A stretch of 64,000 nt of DNA. It comes from Paralvinella palmiformis. Its lineage: Eukaryota > Annelida > Polychaeta > Terebellida > Alvinellidae. Below the pieces are notes generated by a model. It made no database searches. It was given only the letters and a program-made list of their open reading frames with translations, and was not told the DNA's origin. Below are positions 39,405-51,909 of this stretch, piece after piece (position 1 is the stretch's first letter; each line of letters begins with the position of its first letter). The translations under genes were made by a program, and so were the position numbers. The stretch spans positions 86,267-150,266 of the forward strand of contig JAODUP010000924.1 of NCBI GenBank assembly GCA_025642065.1, given 5' to 3'.

Positions 39405-39779
39405 TTGTGGTCAACGTATAAACAGTATACATATCAGCGTGTTGTAGTGGCCTTTAATAATTATATACACAACATTATTTGGTATTTTAAGGGGGGGGGG
39501 TGTATGTCTGCAATTTATGTTAATAATAATATTGATTCATTTGGGGTGCTGGTTCGTAAAAACGTTTATAGTTTTAAAACACGTTTAGGTGCTACTAGCA
39601 ATTTGCTAGTACAATGTATTGTTTCTAGTTTGTTTTATTATAATTCTAGCTCTTGTAGATGGAGGAAAATACTTAATTTATAATTTGTTTATAATTTGTT
39701 ATGTGTATTATATATTTCACTGTATCATAATTCATATGTATATGGAATTTTATATTCTGAATAAATTGAATTGAATAAA
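39405..39779 (+). mobile_element. 3' end of a second LINE family
   Basis: The open frame to TAA at 39683 encodes 'MSAIYVNNNIDSFGVLVRKN', 'VYSFKTRLGATSNLLVQCIV' and 'LFYYNSSSCRWRKIL'. This is the C-terminal style of invertebrate non-LTR RT ORFs (…VNNIDSFEVLLRK…YSFxxRL…WRxLL). The 3' UTR ends 'gaataaattgaattgaataa', an ATTGA-type tail. It is 5'-truncated, with a G-run at 39491. Confidence 0.65.
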
Positions 39780-41420
39780 CTTATAACAGTATATAATTAT
39801 TCAATAATCTGTCGCTATCTAACTATGTATCTAGAAAACAGATGTATCAGCCTTTTATAATAGTGTTTTGATGGGGGGGGGGGGGCGTTAGGCTCTCCTT
39901 TAGCAAGATAGTCTTTTTTCTTGCATAAGATAAAGTACCTGAGGGCATGGCACTCATCCGTGATTATTTTTCTTATAAATTCATCCATTTAGGAAAACAA
40001 CTATCACCAAAAATATACGTCAAAACCACAGGAAAATAATAAAATTATAGGATTGACCTCCCAACCCTCAAAGTGGCCACCCTGTCCCAGCTGCACACCC
40101 CACGCTACCACACTATAGCTGTTTATTAAATGTTATCGTACTCTTGTCACCATGACTGCTACAAAGATTTCATATTTTACCTTCATTAAAATCAACACCT
40201 TTTACGATTCTATGCATATTTATAAAATAAAAGTTTTAAATTTGATTTGTAGACAAGTAGTTTATTTAAATCAGTTAAATAGTTTATTCGTACTTGAGTT
40301 TTGAACACGATTTCACGTAGCAGATAATGATTCACGTACTAACTCTTTTCATGGAATGATTACTGTATATAATATAATATTATGGAAGGCAGTTTATATA
40401 TATTATAATAATTAATTTGATTGAAACATGTTTGATAATTCAACAATATATACACACTGATTGTTTATTTTGAACCATTTGTTTGTACCTAACAACAGAC
40501 CCCATTTCCGATATATTTAAATATTTCTACATAAATTTCCACGAATGTTTGAATTCATTGTGCATTTTAATTGAACGATTTTGATTATATATATTTTAAT
40601 TCAAGCACTTTTGAACCACCCAGTTAGTTGATCTATTTTAGATATAATTGATTAACACATGATTACTTCTTACATATATCTGTTAGGATCTTCCACAGAA
40701 ACTACTCAGCCAGAAAGGTAATAACTGTAATGGATTATAGCTTTGATTTTCATTTAAATCCAAGACAATGTTCTAAGATAAAAAACACACATATACACAA
40801 CATAATAAAAACTCTACAAAACAGAATTGAATTAAATCACTTTTAGGTTACCCCCATGCAAGTCATAGCGTTCTAGCAATGTGGAATGTTTAATATTTCC
40901 CGTTATAGGTTTTTTTTTGAAGAGAGAGTCCAATCAAACATCAGTACACAACTCTATTAAGTCTAACGGGTTCCTGACAATTACGGATGTAACAAACCTA
41001 ACATGATTCCATGCCTATATGAGTGTGGGGCCATTGAACAGGACAGAGTTTGTCAGTAATTTGACTCTCTGCGACTCACTATACATGTCTAACCAGCGTC
41101 AACTATATTAATGATCATATATCCTGACTAACTTCTTGAAATATCTATGAATGTTATGTACGGCTAGGAGACATCATGATACCAATTTTCTTACAATTAA
41201 ATGGATAAAAGTGTTCCAACGTCATGATGTAGAGGAATAAAATACGCCATAGCCACAGCTGTAAAAATATCCCACGAGGCGTGCCAGAGTCTTAAAAGTG
41301 AAAAGGGAGATTGGGATACTGATATCTTGGTCTAAGCCCATACATCTTCGCAAAACCACAAAGACATATGTTAAGAAAAATGGTGAATGGGATTGCTGAG
41401 ACCCCCTATACTCCTGTATC
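39780..41420. other. AT-rich non-coding interval
   Basis: Only a G-run at 39872-39884 stands out. The part after ~41160 may be the degraded 5' half of the Tc1-like element that follows. Confidence 0.35.
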
Positions 41421-41429
41421 CATAAAATA

Positions 41430-41900
41430 TGTCGATATGGGACATATTCAGGTGGAAAATCTTATCTAAACGACCCACACGGAAGTATATATACATTACA
41501 CAATCAGCTTATGCCATTATTGTGTATGGATTAGGCCAGGATCCATCTATAATGGTTGTAGGATCACTGGTAGTACGTCGTAATTGGCGATTCTTACTGT
41601 ACCGAGAAGGAGGCCGCGTTGGCATTCATACACGCAATGATAAGGCTCATAATGAAGACTGGATGGTATACTGTATAAGATGGTGGTAGTAGAGCAACTG
41701 TCTTGGGTTCATTCCATGACCATGACAAATGTGATCAGCACCATTAACTATAAATTGTGCAAGAAAATTTCATGCTAATTATACATTGAAACATCAGGAC
41801 ATTGTACACACTGACTTCCCTCCTATATCTCCGTGTGTGAATCCTATTGAATATCTATATTTAGTATGAATTTGACAGCGTTGATCGATCTAGTAAATTA
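41430..41900 (+). pseudogene. Tc1/mariner-like transposase relic
   Basis: 'FLLYREGGRVGIHTR' corresponds to the 'FxLxxxDGRVRVWRR' block of Tc1 transposases. After several stops, 'DFPPISPCVNPIEYL' (41811-41855) corresponds to the 'DWPPxSPDLNPIEHLW' DDE-domain block. Stops between and after these blocks rule out function. Terminal repeats were not identified. Confidence 0.75.
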
Positions 41901-42344
41901 GGAATGAGACTTAGCAATGCGTTGGTCTATAGTAGTGGGAACATTTAGGTTCTTTATAATGTCCGTGAAAGACAAGGTTAGTACTAATTTGATTGGTAGG
42001 TGTTTAAGATGACTGTTATTTGTCAGCAAATGTGTGTAAATGTTTAAGTCTTCGACTGATACTCTGAAATTATGCATTAGGCACATACTACACTTTATTT
42101 ATAGTACACTATCTATTTAGCATCCTTTGCCTCTCTTTGTTTTATTCTGTTTTGGTAAAATTGTTACATTCAGATCCCATCATTGTCTTTACTATCAAGA
42201 CTAATAATATATAATATTGGATTATTTAGTTTATGCTGTAATTTGAATGCACATTTCCAATTCCTACCAAATTACTACATTAACATTTGACCATTTAAAG
42301 TCTATTCATTCCTTCTTCCAATACTCTAGTGTGTATGTGTGCAT

Positions 42345-42366
42345 CTATCTATCTATCTATCTATTT
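42345..42366. repeat. (ATCT)n microsatellite
   Basis: About five ATCT units shortly before the long CA tract. Confidence 0.85.
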
Positions 42367-42437
42367 AGGTAGTAGTCGTTTGGTCATAATTCTGTAAGAA
42401 TTAGAAACATTACGAAAGCCTTTATTATATGTAACAT

Positions 42438-42612
<175 letters not shown>

Positions 42613-42625
42613 CATACACTAATAT

Positions 42626-43697
42626 ATAGAACGGCAATTCCGCCATAATGGTCTGCTAAAGCGCCGATGTAAATTGTTATAATAGTGACGAGTATTTATT
42701 GGATTTGTATGAGGTATTTGACCCTCCCAACAAATATCACAAGGCATATTATACTGCGGCTGAGAAAGTTCCGCTTTCTATTGCGTGGGGACTATATTTC
42801 CCGGTCCCCGCATTCAAGAAAAAGTTGATCTAGAGCTGTATATTCCATGTACTATTTGCGTCTTTGGAGGGACGCCGTTTAGGTGTTTGGCCTGGTTATC
42901 CAGCATTTAAATGACTGTAGCAGGCACAGTACGCTCTTAAAGGATTATAAATACTGACCTGACTCAAGAATAGAAACACTGCATCGCATCTCGAGCGGTG
43001 GCATTGGACACCTCTCGCGAGTTTGGCGTGTTTTATGTAACAACTTTAGTTGGATATAAAATTCACCTTAGTTGTATATGGGAATAGAATTATCTTTCCT
43101 AGGTCCAGTTATGTCCAGTTTGTACTATGACATTCAAGATTAGCTCTAATCTGCTTGTCATAAATAACATTTAAGAACTACAATAGTTAGAATAGCAGAC
43201 ATTAGGTCCGGTTTGAACATGATAACTTAGTTCAAACAGTACCGAAGCTATGACCCGCTATTACGGTCTGCTTCAGCGCAGATGTCAGTCTTTTAATAGC
43301 AATTAAGATAAACAGTTTTAATAGTAGTCGCTTCGTGATGCCTGTCCGTTGTAAAAAATGATCTTTGAAGACAGTGACAATTGGGTTATATGGTTTATAT
43401 AGTATTGCTTTGAAGAAAGATACAGCAATTAAAAAATAGCTATAAATAGGGCTGCTTAGATAATTAAGCTAAACATTCTCACTACTGCCGTGATCTGACT
43501 TGGGTGTTCTACTCCCAACCTCCACGGCTGTAGGTGATTCGCATTTGTTTTTGCTTGGCGGCTTAGGGACTGGTGAGACATTACACATGTCTCAGCAAGA
43601 AAAGTCGCCACTCTGGATTCAGTCCCCTGAAGAAACGTCCAGAGTTTGAATTCACGGTTCGAGATTCTCTGTGCCTGTGCCTTATAATACACAGCTA
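42626..43697. repeat. 1.1-kb repeat unit, full copy 1
   Basis: Begins 'atagaacggcaattccgcc' and ends 'cttataatacacagctaaaa'. It aligns with 44324-45385 along its whole length with scattered substitutions. A reverse-strand open stretch of ~80 codons is kept in both full copies ('KAQAQRISNREFKLWTFL' near its start). An internal segment at ~43245-43305 partly repeats the unit's own start (both have 'ggtctgct', 'agcgc', 'gatgt'). Confidence 0.85.
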
Positions 43698-43772
43698 AAA
43701 CACACATTGCCCGTGCCAGAGATTGAGGTTCGTGTTTTCTTTTTACCAATTTTGTAATATTTGATATAAAGG

Positions 43773-44320
43773 GTTAGTGACGAGTAGAATTTATTGGATT
43801 TGTATGCTTATGAGGTATTTGATCCTCCAGCAAATATCACAAGGCATATTATGCTGCGGTTAAGATGTTCCTTTTTCTGTGCGTGGAGACTGTATGTTTC
43901 CAGGTCCATGCGTTCTAAGAAAAGTTGATCTAGAGCTGTATATTCCGTGCACTATTTGCGTCTTTGGAGGCACGCCGTTTAAGTGTTTGGCCTGGTTATC
44001 CAGCATTTAAATGACTGTAGCAGACACAGTACGCTCTTAAAGCATGTACTCCTGACTCAGGAATAGAAACACTGCATCGCATCTCGAGCGGTGGCATTGG
44101 ACACAGCTCGTGTGGTTGGTGTGTTTTATATAACAAGTTTAGTTGTATATATAATTCACCTTAGTTGTCTGTGGGAATAGAATTATCTTTCCTAGGTCCA
44201 GTTATGTCCAGTCTGTACTATGACATTCAAGGCTAACTTTAGTCTCCTTGTCATTAATAAAACCCTATATTATAATTATAGTTTGTATAGCAGACATTAG
44301 GTCTGATTTGAAAATGTTAA
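43773..44320. repeat. 1.1-kb repeat unit, partial copy 2
   Basis: Covers only the first half of the unit, from 'gttagtgacgagtag' to 'gtctgatttgaaaatgttaa', and runs directly into copy 3. The first ~50 bp of the unit are also missing. Confidence 0.85.
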
Positions 44321-44323
44321 TAC

Positions 44324-45390
44324 ATAGAACGGCAATTCCGCCATAACGGTCTGCTAAAGCGCCGATGTAAATTGTTATAATAGTGACGAGTAGGTCATAG
44401 TATTTATTGGATTTGTATGTTTATGAGGTATTTGACCCTCCAGCAAATGTCACAAGGCATATTATGCTGCGGTTGAGAAAGTTCCGTTTTCTATGCGTGG
44501 AGACCAAGAAAAGTTGATCTAGAGCTGTATAATCCATGTACTATTTGCGTCTTTGGAGGCACGCCGTTTAGGTGTCTGGCCTGGTTATCCAGCATTTAAA
44601 TGACTGTAGCAGACACAGTACGCTCTTAAAGCATTATAAGTACTCCTGACTCAGGAATAGAAACACTGCATCGCATCTCGAGCGGTGGCATTGGACACAG
44701 TTTGCGCGGTTGGTGTGTTTTAATAACAAGTTTACTTGTATATATAATTCACCTTGGTTGTATGTGGGAATAGATTTATCTTTCCTAGGTCCAGTTATGT
44801 CCAGTTTGTACTATGACATTCAAGATTAGCTCTAATCTGCTTGTCATAAATAACATTTAAGAACTACAATAGTTAGAATAGCATAAATTAGGTCAGGTTT
44901 GAAAATGATAGCATAGTTCAAACAGTACGGAAGCTATGACGCGCTATTACGGTCTGCTTCAGCGCAGATGTCAGTCTTTTAATAGTAATTAAGATAAACA
45001 GTTTTAATAGTAGTCGCTTCATGACGCCTGCCCGTTGTAAAAACTGATCTTTGAAGACAGTGACAATTGGGTTATATGGTTTATATAGTATTGCTTTGAA
45101 GAAAGATACAGCAATTAAAAAATAGCTATAAATAGGGCTGCTTAGATAATTAAGCTAAACATTCTCACTACTGCCGTGATCTGACTTGGGTGTTCTACTC
45201 CCAAACGCCACGGCTGTAGGTGATTCGCTTTTGTTTTTGCTTGGCGGCTTAGGGACTGGTGAGACATTACACATGTCTCAGCAAGAAAAGTCGCCACTCT
45301 GGATTCAGTCCCCTGAAGAAACGTCCAGAGTTTGAATTCACGGTTCGAGATTCTCTGTGCCTGTGCCTTATAATACACAGCTAAAACACA
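44324..45390. repeat. 1.1-kb repeat unit, full copy 3
   Basis: Same unit as copy 1, with one deletion near 44505 (the 'tgtatgtttccaggtcc' segment is missing). It ends in a (CA)n run at 45387-45408. The arrangement full-partial-full in one orientation suggests tandem insertion or unequal exchange of a mobile element. Family unknown. Confidence 0.85.
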
Positions 45391-45770
45391 CACACACACA
45401 CACACACACTTTGAGTATCACTCTAAACTTCTTCATCCTGGTTAAGACACTTAAGATTAAAGGGGGATTTCCCACGTTACGAAGATTTATGGCGCACATC
45501 AGGTTTCATTGAATTAATTGATACTCCTAATACTAATAGTGTAAAGAAACAGTTCATACAACTGATAGCGAACGACAATAACCACGAATGTTATAAACAG
45601 GGTATAAGAAGGCAAATCAAGAGAAAATCACTGGGACTTTGTGGATGAATTTGTTAAAAAAAGTTTGTTGGATGTTATTTCAGCATGATATCTGGATGAA
45701 TAAAGATGTCACTGAAATATCAGGTAACAAAGGTTTTGTTGTGAAAACATGTGTCTAATTAGTATTGCTA

Positions 45771-45805
45771 ACCATATACGATCACCAATAGTGACCTTTC
45801 ATGGA
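45771..45805 (+). repeat. 35-bp copy of Ig exon 5 sequence inside intron 1
   Basis: The stretch beginning 'accatatacgatcaccaata' and ending 'gacctttcatgga' is identical to 47557-47591 within the Ig exon 47382-47699. Flanking sequence does not match. It lies just before a (TA)n tract. Confidence 0.85.
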
Positions 45806-45807
45806 TT

Positions 45808-45816
<9 letters not shown>

Positions 45817-45879
<63 letters not shown>
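45817..45879. repeat. (TA)n microsatellite
   Basis: About 30 TA repeats in intron 1 of the plus-strand Ig gene. Confidence 0.95.
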
Positions 45880-45881
<2 letters not shown>

Positions 45882-48522
45882 CAGAGTGGTAAGCAGTATG
45901 ATTACCTTCCATCTTTTTTAATATGCATCTAATTAGTTGCAGCATACGTAAGTAATTATAGTATTTCCAATCAGATCATATCAATCCACATATTGATGGT
46001 TAACGGATTTTATATTCTAGAATAATGAATACCATCTAGAAATAGTCTGTAACCGAATAACATAATAATCTCGTTGTTCAATTAAACCAATAAAGTTCTT
46101 TTAAGTACATTTATAAATGCATTTTACTTCCAACAGACGATACTCATTTCACTGGAACACCTGGTGTATTAAAAAGAGAACAGTCAATGGGTGCTACGTT
46201 TCTGTGGAATTTATCGAAACCGTTCAATATTTCAGCGGATTTAGCTTATATGAAAATCTATTCTGATAATATAAATACGGAATATATTATCGTTTATTCA
46301 CCGTTTGGTTGTAATTCTCTATCCGATACCAACCTGGACTGTGTTGATGAAATAAATCGGGTAGGTTTTATGATTAAAAATATAACCGACCAATATGCGT
46401 GTAAATATTGTATTGAACTTCTACACGATGCTTCAGTACCTACACCAGATGTAGACTGTGATGGTGTCCTTTACGTTTACCGTAAGTTTAAATTGTCTCG
46501 TTTGCCACATTATTGTTAAGGAAATATGCATTTGTTTACAAATATTGCTATCAATTGGAACTATACTAAAGTTTCGTTATGTCGTTTTTCTTTGCCTATA
46601 ATAGATACTCCAACAGTACCAATAATTGTTGGTAATATGCCGATATCAGAAAATTATTCTATGACATTATTTTGTCACGCCGAGTCACTATCTCAACCAG
46701 TCGAATATAGATACCTGTCTGAAATGGAATTTCGTTGGTCTGGAAATTATAGTGGAACAGGTAGAAATATTACTATTGGTCCTTTGGACAGAACACACAA
46801 TGGAAATATCATTACTTGTACGGCTAAAGAAGTAGGGACGAGCGACAGCCTTTGTAGAAGTAACAATAGTGTATTAAATATACAGTGTAAGTTCTGGTTA
46901 TAAATTGTACTTGGACAAACTATATTTTAGAATTGCATACAATAACTCTTTATAGATATGTGTGCATGATCACTGTTTTCCTATGAACTAGTCTCTCCCA
47001 GACACGTGACACTAACAGCCAACAGCACTCCAGTTGTAGAGGGAAAGGAAAGTTTACAGTTTTCATGTCTTATACCTGATGGGGAACAAGGCCATCCTGA
47101 TGTTTATTCTTATTATTGGATAAGTCCCTCTGAGGTGCAATGGTTACATTCTACATCCAATTCCATTACGATAGATGGCTACTTACTTAATGCTACGCTA
47201 CATAATGGAGAATGGCAGTGCAAGATCGGAAATATCATCGGGAACAGCTCTACATCGACACTCAATATTACAGTTAATGGTACGTGTCTTGATACAAACA
47301 TTTCCAATTAATTTCATACATATGTCCTACTTGATAGATGACTCGTAGCTTATTCATGCATGGGTAATTATTTTCTTTTAGCATTACCGTCCGTGATTGG
47401 TCAACCTCATGACGCTATAATGTTAATTAACCAAACATTGAGTATAACATGTAGCTTTAATGCCAAACCAGTGGCAACTGTCTCCTGGATTTATGGCGTG
47501 TCTGATGAGCCAGATACTACGGTACTGAATGTGACATCCAGAGAAACACATAATAAACCATATACGATCACCAATAGTGACCTTTCATGGAACACTGATG
47601 TTGAGGAAGAAAGAAAATTAATTAGTGGAAATTACACCTGTACAGCTGTCAATCCTGTAGGAGTGACAACATCACAAACAGCGATAATTGATATTCATTG
47701 TACGTTTTCTTATATATCTCGAAATTACCAATATGACAAATTTTAAAGATACACTTTTTACAGACCAAACCTACCAATACATTTCAAAACATTTCTTTTA
47801 TTCTACAGACTGGCCACTCTCTGTATCTTTTATCGGTCCCGGAAATACTTCAAGTACAGCTGATGTCATTGAGAACACAACCAATGTCAACAGGTCATGC
47901 ACTGCAGATTGTAACCCGCACTGCAATTATATATGGATCAACAACACCGACGGAAGTATCATTTCGCATACAGCGTTTCTGGACTTGATCAAACCTGACC
48001 GATATGATAGCGGTAGCTATATATGCCAAGCTAGTAACAGATATGGAGAAAAGAATAAAACGTTCACTTTATATATTAGATGTAAGTTTTCTGGTAGCCT
48101 AGAATTAGCGAATTGCTGAAAACGGCACACTCTCTTGCTGATATTATTTACTAAAACCTACCTATTTTTTTATTCCAGTTTGTCCTTCAGTGACTGATTC
48201 CTTCAAATGATTCTACTATTATCGAAAGAGACAACATGACTCTAAGCTGTGAAGTAAACAGTAACCCTTCTTCCGATATTAAGCTATATAATGTCACTGA
48301 CAATAGAGTTTTGTATATGTGGAACAAAGAAAACACAGTGGAGTACAACTTTGTCAATCTACACTGTCTAGATACGGGAGCATACCTGTTCACAGTCAAC
48401 AATGGTATTCCTGATCCATACTCTACAGTGAACAACACAGCATACATAGATATCATGTGTAAGAGACATAACATTCTATCGTCGTAAGACGCATTTGAAT
48501 GGCTTATCATAGCAAGGACGAC

Positions 48523-48527
<5 letters not shown>

Positions 48528-48557
<30 letters not shown>
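48528..48557. repeat. (TTA)n microsatellite
   Basis: About ten TTA units in the intron between Ig exons at 48458 and 48637. A similar tract lies at 50058-50104 before the TM exon. Confidence 0.9.
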
Positions 48558-50057
48558 GTACGTACACAGTTTGGGAATATTCATTTGTGTCACAACTCAC
48601 TTCAATTACTTTAGTTTAGTATTATTTTAATTATAGGTGCCCCTGTTAAGACGTATCAATTCCCTGCCAGTGGTGTAGAGGTTCTGCCATTAGGTGACAA
48701 TTGTACACTAGAAGTTGGCATTCTCAGCAATCCTTATGCTAGAATAACTTCAGAAAACTGGTTGTTTATAGACAATAATGGAACATTACATGAAGTTCTG
48801 TTAGATAATGTGATCTTTTCGGTTCATAATGAAACTGGACGTCTTATAACAACAACGATGTTGACAATTGTAAATGTTGAAAATAACAATTACGGAAATT
48901 ACACTTTACATGTTGGAAATAACTACGGAAATATGACACCTGTTATACTCAATGTGATACCCGAAGGTGAGTCATCGTGCACAGTTGTAAGTCAGCCGAA
49001 ACATTAATTCTTATTCACATTTAGCATACTGCGTATTTATGTTTGTTCATAAAACCAACCATTCACCTAGAAAATATTTTTAATTATAATCAATGCTATT
49101 GATTCAAGGTCCTCCAGCCAAACCATCTATTCCTCGCTTGATGGACATAACAGCTATCAGTATATAGGTCAACTGGACGGCTGGATTTAATGGTGGATTA
49201 GAGCAAAGATTTACTGTACTGTATAAAAATGAAAACAGTGGCATTGAATACAGCACTCAAGTTGATACTAAACCAGACGTAAACAAGGGAGATGTAGTTG
49301 TATATAAGCTGAAAAATAATGCAACAATCCAATCAAACACTACCTACACAATACGAATACAAGCCGAGAACAATTTTGATGGAGGTTCAACGGTTGATGG
49401 AGACACGGCCAGATTTATTACATTAGGTATATGTCTTCTACTACAGGAAGTAAAAAAATATAGTGTGTTTTGAGGTGCTTTTGTATGTTTTCTTGCTTCA
49501 TCTAGAGCATTTGATACATCTATGCTTTCAGCGAAAGCCTTTTTCACTACAAATCCTGAGATTGCTATCCATGAAGGTAGTGCCGAGATTCATTTCATAA
49601 TATCTGGTCATCTCACTCATATCTTAGAAGAGAACTGTGTTAAAGACACTACGGTCTGTGATAAAGCTATCATTACAATACCAACGAAACACACAAGGTC
49701 ATCTCGGGGTCTAGTAGTACACGACTTTACTGCTAACGTACCATTAGCTGATCCAGAAGCTGTTGAATTTGTATTTTCTTTCTGGATGTATGATGGAGAA
49801 GACCTGCTGTACTCTGATGCTAATGTTCTACCTGTTGATGTACCTGGAAGTAAGGCAATAAAGACAAAGTGCAAACATCTGAATTTATATCATAAAATGT
49901 TTTGTCCTATCCTTTTATCCTTCGATCTGCCTATTGTTGTATCTGACGTGTCAGTTAGGGTTCTATAGGACTGATTAGTATTATGGACAGTTAGGTGAAT
50001 GAACTGACAGACAGACAAGCGGATAAATGGATGTTACGATATAATATTCATGTATTA

Positions 50058-50097
<40 letters not shown>

Positions 50098-50250
50098 TAT
50101 TATCTATTTTTTTCTATTTTCCTAAACAGCTAACATTGGAGTCATTGTTGGTGTTGTTATTGCCGTTATCTTGGTCGTTGCTGTAGTCGTTATATTTATC
50201 ATATTGTGAAAAAGAGGAATACTTCCTAAAAGTAAATATTAATAAATAAA

Positions 50251-50342
50251 TAATAACATGTAGTGACTAATATCTGGCTCATAATAACATGTAGTGACTA
50301 ACATCTGGCTCATAATAACATGTAGTGACTAACATCTGGCTC
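50251..50342 (+). repeat. 31-bp minisatellite
   Basis: Three tandem copies of a unit containing 'aataacatgtagtgactaac' and 'atctggctc', immediately after the TM-exon donor. Confidence 0.85.
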
Positions 50343-50494
50343 TAAACCAGTATGCATATACACGTATGCATGTTTATGTGTTGTGTTCAATTGTTTATAT
50401 GTATATTTCTTTTTCTGCATCTATGAATGTATTTATTTTTGTATGCGTGTATGAATGTATTTATTTTTGTATGACTGTATGTATTATGTATGTA

Positions 50495-50497
<3 letters not shown>

Positions 50498-50534
<37 letters not shown>

Positions 50535-50550
50535 TGTATGTATGCATGTA

Positions 50551-50603
<53 letters not shown>
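50498..50603. repeat. Compound (TG)n-(TA)n microsatellite
   Basis: About 16 TG units followed, after a short spacer, by about 25 TA units, in the intron between the TM and tail exons. Confidence 0.95.
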
Positions 50604-50609
<6 letters not shown>

Positions 50610-50776
50610 GCTGTCTGTCTGTCTCTTTCTGTGTATGTCTCACTGTATATCTTCTATATTCCGTTGTATTATTGTAGACTAAGTTATATATATCCATTGT
50701 CCGATTATTTAATTGTTGTTTATTTATTTGTTGTTTTCCTGTTATTCTAATTGTTCTAATATTATTTATTTTCCAG

Positions 50777-51909
50777 AGGACTCTAATAATCCGAGGTTCA
50801 TAGATGTTTTACATTTACGGTGAATTTTGTTGCGGAATTGATCTTGTTAAATAATACCTTAATTAATATATTAATCTAAACGTCGATATATTATCTCTTC
50901 CTTCGTGGTGAGACATCTGTATAAAGATCTAATCAATCACCTTTAACTTTGCCACACTACTGTTATCTTGTATATCCTCGTTTAGTAATATGTACAACGA
51001 GCCAGATGACACAGGATATGATAATCCTACAATGACTACTGATGGAAGTTCTCCTAACGTGTGGCATCGAGAAGGTATCACACAACATCAACACTTCAGC
51101 CCGATTCAGATTAAATTATATAATTTAGTTTATATCCCATAATATCCAATTACATATCTGATGACCAAATAATTGTAAGTAATACGTTACTTCTTTATTT
51201 CAAATGGAAAGGTGTTATTTTATTTAATCTAATTTATTTCATACCTTCATGTTAACTGTAAACTAAGCCATTTCGTGTTTACGTTATTATGTCAAAGTAA
51301 ACCAATAAATAAACCCTATCCAATTGTAAAACCGACGGCAATATTGTACAACTATTTTCTTATTTTCTGAATGTCTACTTGCTTAATTTATTTAGGTGCT
51401 GAAACTGGATTTCATTATGAAAACCTTGCTATGTCAAATATTAGGCCAGGTTTGTTCGGAATTAAAACGATTTAAAAACGATTTAAAAATGGGAACTATT
51501 TACTTTTTATGCTGTGATAGCTAATTATGTCAGTTTAATTCGATTCTGATATGTTTTTAGGTCACGAATACGATACTTTAGACAAAGACAACCTCCAGTA
51601 AGTGTGTTATTTATAGCAAGAAAAAAAATATAGTGTTTAATGTTTTTTCTATTCATGCCGAAAATATATCGTTTTCGTGTTTCTTTGTTGTTTTTAGTAG
51701 GATATTAAAAACAATCCTGATAAATGAGATATCGTTTTAATAATCTCGAATATAATTTCCAATACATTTCTATTTTATAATTTTACAGTTCAACCTGCGA
51801 CGCAAAATACGCTAATCTCCATGTAATTGGAAAACCCTCTGAAATGGAAATAGGACATGGCAAGGATAGGAAAGTGATATATTCTAATATTTATGAAGAG
51901 ATAAAATAA
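50777..51909 (+). other. Cytoplasmic-tail exons with a series of tyrosine motifs
   Basis: Five small exons, one of only 19 nt (50777-50795), join in phase. Tyrosine sites in order: YNEP and YDNP (exon 50986-51074), YENL (51396-51449), YDTL (51561-51597), YANL, YSNI and YEEI (51789-51909), then the stop. VIYSNI fits the ITIM consensus (V/I/L/S-x-Y-x-x-I/L/V). YDNP, YENL, YANL and YSNI fit the GRB2-SH2 pattern YxN. YEEI is the classical Src-family SH2 ligand. All five exons are open, unlike the ectodomain and TM exons. Signalling is inferred from motifs alone. Confidence 0.8.

Larger units (their letters stand above)
45645..51909 (+). pseudogene. Ig/FN3 receptor gene with tyrosine-motif tail, 16 exons, disrupted
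   Basis: Cell-surface receptor of the Ig superfamily (CD22/nephrin-like layout), probably immune recognition or adhesion. Exons: 45645-45723 (weak leader), 46137-46481 (N-terminal Ig-like), Ig exons 46605-46886, 46992-47279, 47382-47699, 47809-48081, 48179-48458 and 48637-48966, FN3 49109-49426, membrane-proximal 49532-49849, TM 50130-50231, tail 50777-50795, 50986-51074, 51396-51449, 51561-51597 and 51789-51909. Ectodomain exons are all phase 1-1. Typical Ig pieces are 'SITCSFNAKPVATVSWIY' and 'SGNYTCTAV'; Asn-X-Ser/Thr sites are frequent. Lesions: an extra base in 48179-48458 (280 bp) after 'VTD'; TAG in FN3 where the paralogue reads 'SITIHWTAG'; TGA after 'VVIFIIL' where the paralogue has Trp. 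As assembled it would not reach the membrane. The exon chain is secure; the leader exon is the least certain part. Confidence 0.85.
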
